Source of the DNA: Helicobacter anseris
GTDB lineage: Bacteria > Campylobacterota > Campylobacteria > Campylobacterales > Helicobacteraceae
Reading direction: 5' to 3'
Assembly: GCA_004368235.1 (NCBI GenBank)
Contig: JXTW01000003.1
Span: forward strand, 36,778-100,777
Length of the DNA: 64,000 bases
In this document: in pieces, positions 61,601 to 64,000 of the stretch
Numbering within the stretch: position 1 is the stretch's first letter
Layout: every line of letters starts with the position of its first letter
Notes under the pieces: model-generated
The model's input: only the letters and a program-made list of their open reading frames with translations
What the model was told of the DNA's origin: nothing
Databases searched by the model: none
Program-made: the position numbers and the translations under genes

Positions 61601-63329
61601 GAAAAAGAAACAGAATAAAAAAATAAATATTAGCTTTTTAGATAGTATAAGAATGATATTATCTCTTATTACACGTCGAGATAGAATTATTCTTGTTTTA
61701 TTGTTGGGAGCTACTTTTTTTCTAACCTTTATTGAAACTTTTGGTGTGAGTGTGATTATGCCATTTGTTACTTTAGCTACTAATCCAGACTTGATTTTAG
61801 AAAATAGATTTGTCAATGTTGTGTATAGCTTTTTTGGATTTAATAGTCCAATTAATTTTATGCTTGTTTTTTGTATAGCATTAATTTGTTTTTATATTTT
61901 TCGTGCAGCTTATAATATTTTATATAATTATGCTTTGAATCGTTTTGTATATCGCAAGTACCATTATTTTTCCTATCATATTTTTTGCAACACAATTAAA
62001 TCTGATTATGAAGTGTTTGCACGCAAGAATTTGGATGATATTAGAAAGGGAATCATTCAAGAGTCTTTGCAAGCTTCCCAGTTTTTATCTAGTTTTTTAA
62101 ATATTTTTGCAGAAATTAGCGTGATGCTTATTTTGTATTTAATCTTGCTTTTTATTAGCTGGAAGATGACTTTGGTATTAACATTTTTATTGAGTATTAA
62201 TGTATTGTTGATTGCTAAGGGTGTTGGTAAAGTTATGGGAAAGCAAGGGCAGGCTCGTCAGGAGAGTGAGCAAAAATTTTTTAAAATTATTTCTCAAAGT
62301 TTGAGTAATTTTAAGATTTTAAAACTTAGAGCTAAGGAAGAGGAGAATTTCAAGAGATTTGAAAAGGCATCTTTAGGTAGATCTAGGGCACAAACGATTT
62401 TCCATATTTTTTTAATTTTGCCTAGAAATATCTTAGAGACAGTCGGCTTTTGTTTATTAGTGGCTTGTGTGGGCTATATTTTGTATGCTTATGGAGATGC
62501 TAAGGCAGTACTACCCATTGTGTCTATGTATGCTTTGGCGCTTTATCGTGTTTTACCATCAGTAAGTAAGATTCTGGATAATTATAATACCATGCTTTTT
62601 AATGCTAAAGCAGTACAGAGTATCTATAATAATTTACAAGAAAGTATCATAATTGAGGGTAATAAAAAAATAGAGTTTAAAAGAAGTATCAAACTTATTA
62701 AACTGACATTTGGCTATCAAGATAAAAAAGAGATTTTTAAAGACTATAATTTGGAGATAAAAAAAGGGGAAAAGGTAGCTTTTATAGGTAAAAGTGGAGC
62801 CGGAAAATCAACCCTAGTGGATTTGATCATTGGTATTTTGAGACCAAAAAAGGGAAAAATTTTAATTGATGATGTAGAGCTAGATTCTGAGAATATTCGG
62901 TCTTGGCGCTCTAAAATTGGCTATATACCTCAAGATATTTATCTTTTTGATGGGAGTGTAGCAGAGAATATAGCTTTTGGAGAAAAGATAAATAAAAAAC
63001 GTCTTACAGAAGTAACAAAAATGGCAAATCTTTATGAGTTTTTACAAGAAAATGGTGGTTTTGATATGCAAGTGGGCGATGGTGGGGGAAATCTTAGTGG
63101 AGGACAAAAACAGAGAGTAGGTATTGCTAGAGCACTTTATCATGATCCAGATATTCTTGTTTTAGATGAGGCTACAAGTGCATTGGATGTAGAGACGGAA
63201 AGTAAAATTATGGATGAAATTTATCAGATCGCAAAAGATAAAACCTTGCTTGTTATTGCTCATCGATTGAGTACGATTGAGCGTTGTAATAAAAAGATTG
63301 TGGTTAATATGAGAAGCCAAAAAAACTAA
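61587..63329 (+). CDS. ABC flippase, PglK/MsbA-like
   Basis: A 580-residue half-transporter with six membrane helices in the first 330 residues and an ATPase domain: Walker A GKSGAGKST, Q-loop IPQDIYLF, signature LSGGQKQR, Walker B ILVLDEATSALD, switch IAHRLS. The layout and the DGSVAENIAFG and GDGGGNLSGG region resemble PglK/WlaB, which flips lipid-linked oligosaccharide. Overlap with the fucose-type gene supports a glycan substrate. The substrate is still inference. Confidence 0.86.
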   Translation: MSLNKKKKQNKKINISFLDSIRMILSLITRRDRIILVLLLGATFFLTFIETFGVSVIMPFVTLATNPDLILENRFVNVVYSFFGFNSPINFMLVFCIALICFYIFRAAYNILYNYALNRFVYRKYHYFSYHIFCNTIKSDYEVFARKNLDDIRKGIIQESLQASQFLSSFLNIFAEISVMLILYLILLFISWKMTLVLTFLLSINVLLIAKGVGKVMGKQGQARQESEQKFFKIISQSLSNFKILKLRAKEEENFKRFEKASLGRSRAQTIFHIFLILPRNILETVGFCLLVACVGYILYAYGDAKAVLPIVSMYALALYRVLPSVSKILDNYNTMLFNAKAVQSIYNNLQESIIIEGNKKIEFKRSIKLIKLTFGYQDKKEIFKDYNLEIKKGEKVAFIGKSGAGKSTLVDLIIGILRPKKGKILIDDVELDSENIRSWRSKIGYIPQDIYLFDGSVAENIAFGEKINKKRLTEVTKMANLYEFLQENGGFDMQVGDGGGNLSGGQKQRVGIARALYHDPDILVLDEATSALDVETESKIMDEIYQIAKDKTLLVIAHRLSTIERCNKKIVVNMRSQKN

Positions 63330-63347
63330 TCAAATTGAGAAAAATGA

Positions 63348-64000
63348 TTATTTTTGTTTAAATAATCGTATGCCTTCAACAATAAGACTAAAAATAAGTG
63401 TAATATAAACATAGGACTTTGATATGTGATAGTGAAGAGAATCGCATATTAAAACTATGCCGATTAAAATCAAAAAACATAATGCTAGAAGCTTGATGCT
63501 AGGGTGGTTATGGATAAATCTAGCGATATATCCAGATACAAAGAGCATCATACCAACTGTGATGATAATAGCTATAGTAGCTAGAAATAACATAGAATGA
63601 TGAGAAACAGCTAAGCTTTCTAGCATACCTACAGCTGTAATAATGGAATCTAGAGAAAAGACAATATCTAGAATAGCTATTTCAAAAAGTACAAATATAA
63701 GATTTGCCTGTTTGTCGGATTTTGAAGTATTTTTGATTTGGGTATCAAACTTTAGATCCTTGAGCTCGATAAGCCCTTTGTAGCACAAAAATATTCCACC
63801 ACAAAGTAAAAAAATATCTTTACCTGATAGATAGAATAGGATTGGTTTTGTTAATGTGATTAACCAAGCAATAGTAAAAAGCAAACCAATGCGTGTAAAC
63901 ATAGCTAAAAGGAGTCCTAAAATTCTTGCGATCTCTTGTTGATGTTTAGGTAGTTTAGCCGTGGCAATAGAGATGAAAATAAGATTATCTATTCCAAGTA
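63348..64000 (-). CDS. TerC-family integral membrane protein (partial, cut by the window edge)
   Basis: The frame stays open through the right edge: before the internal ATG at 63902, the translation reads LGIDNLIFISIATAKLP then QEIARILGLLLA, the classical TerC N-terminal helix with its acidic residue. So the true start is outside the window, and the ATG at 63902 is internal. Five or more hydrophobic segments follow (IAILDIVFSLDSIITAVGML includes the second Asp motif). TerC proteins export manganese or other metals or give tellurite resistance. Stop at 63348. Confidence 0.88.
   Translation of the reverse strand, partial: LGIDNLIFISIATAKLPKHQQEIARILGLLLAMFTRIGLLFTIAWLITLTKPILFYLSGKDIFLLCGGIFLCYKGLIELKDLKFDTQIKNTSKSDKQANLIFVLFEIAILDIVFSLDSIITAVGMLESLAVSHHSMLFLATIAIIITVGMMLFVSGYIARFIHNHPSIKLLALCFLILIGIVLICDSLHYHISKSYVYITLIFSLIVEGIRLFKQK

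Overview
The window is one contiguous, AT-rich, gene-dense bacterial chromosome segment. Protein families and gene order point to the genus Helicobacter or a close relative in the Campylobacterota. From memory of the H. pylori gene order, several blocks are conserved: yebC-hemB-arsS-arsR; cheY1-prmA-ftsH-(psd-like)-pssA-copA-copP; lspA-glmM-rpsT-prfA; folE-htpX-truD; csrA-ispE-smpB-exbB-exbD. It is not H. pylori itself. It carries purF, a lone argB and a single-domain haemoglobin, and it has hemB separated from arsS by a radical-SAM gene and purF. I cannot name the species from the sequence alone.

Layout. 1-3.3 kb: der and a translationally coupled AAA+ ATPase, ending in AT-rich palindromes and a Fur-like box at the left edge. 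3.4-7.5 kb: a five-gene unit behind a good sigma54-type promoter: a secreted charged protein with repeated PDL motifs, an orphan Rossmann-like protein, and a polar amino-acid ABC transporter with no binding protein. 7.7-8.8 kb: a family-2 glycosyltransferase split by an 11-C tract (phase-variable, OFF as sequenced). 8.9-12.1 kb: a flagellar rod gene behind a second sigma54-type promoter, a 22-codon membrane peptide, the DNA glycosylase magIII, hemL and an AtpZ-like gene. 12.1-16.6 kb: a DEDDy exonuclease, then a TonB-dependent receptor with a metal-chelate binding protein. 16.6-23.4 kb (minus strand): yebC, hemB, a YhcC-type radical SAM protein, purF, the acid-responsive ArsRS pair and a TPR/CiaD-like pair. 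23.6-26.3 kb: globin, ttcA and a YajR-like MFS exporter.

26.3-30.2 kb is a plus-strand run: rdgB, truB, csrA, ispE, smpB, exbB, exbD, ended by tRNA-Phe. 30.4-40 kb: xth, then a long plus-strand unit from cheY through prmA, ftsH, a psd-like pseudoenzyme, pssA, copA and copP to an ABC exporter, linking chemotaxis, membrane quality control, phospholipid synthesis and copper export. tRNA-fMet and tRNA-Gln follow on the minus strand. 40.3-52.6 kb: ribBA, prfA, rpsT, glmM, lspA, hemW, two c553 cytochromes flanking folE-htpX-truD-alr, recR, dnaJ and tRNA-Val. 52.6-55.8 kb: a CirA/BtuB-like TonB receptor with a near-perfect Fur box, divergent from argB. 55.9-64 kb: rpsA, a small membrane protein, bioB, a HIT protein, a class V aminotransferase, a GDP-fucose synthase-type gene, a PglK/MsbA-like flippase and a TerC gene cut by the window edge.

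Most of the window is housekeeping. The least explained parts are the sigma54-linked unit at 3.4-7.5 kb, the psd-like pseudoenzyme at 34.5 kb, the phase-variable glycosyltransferase, the 22-codon peptide at 9.76 kb and the palindromes at the left edge. I saw no CRISPR array, rRNA, insertion sequence, prophage or defence system.
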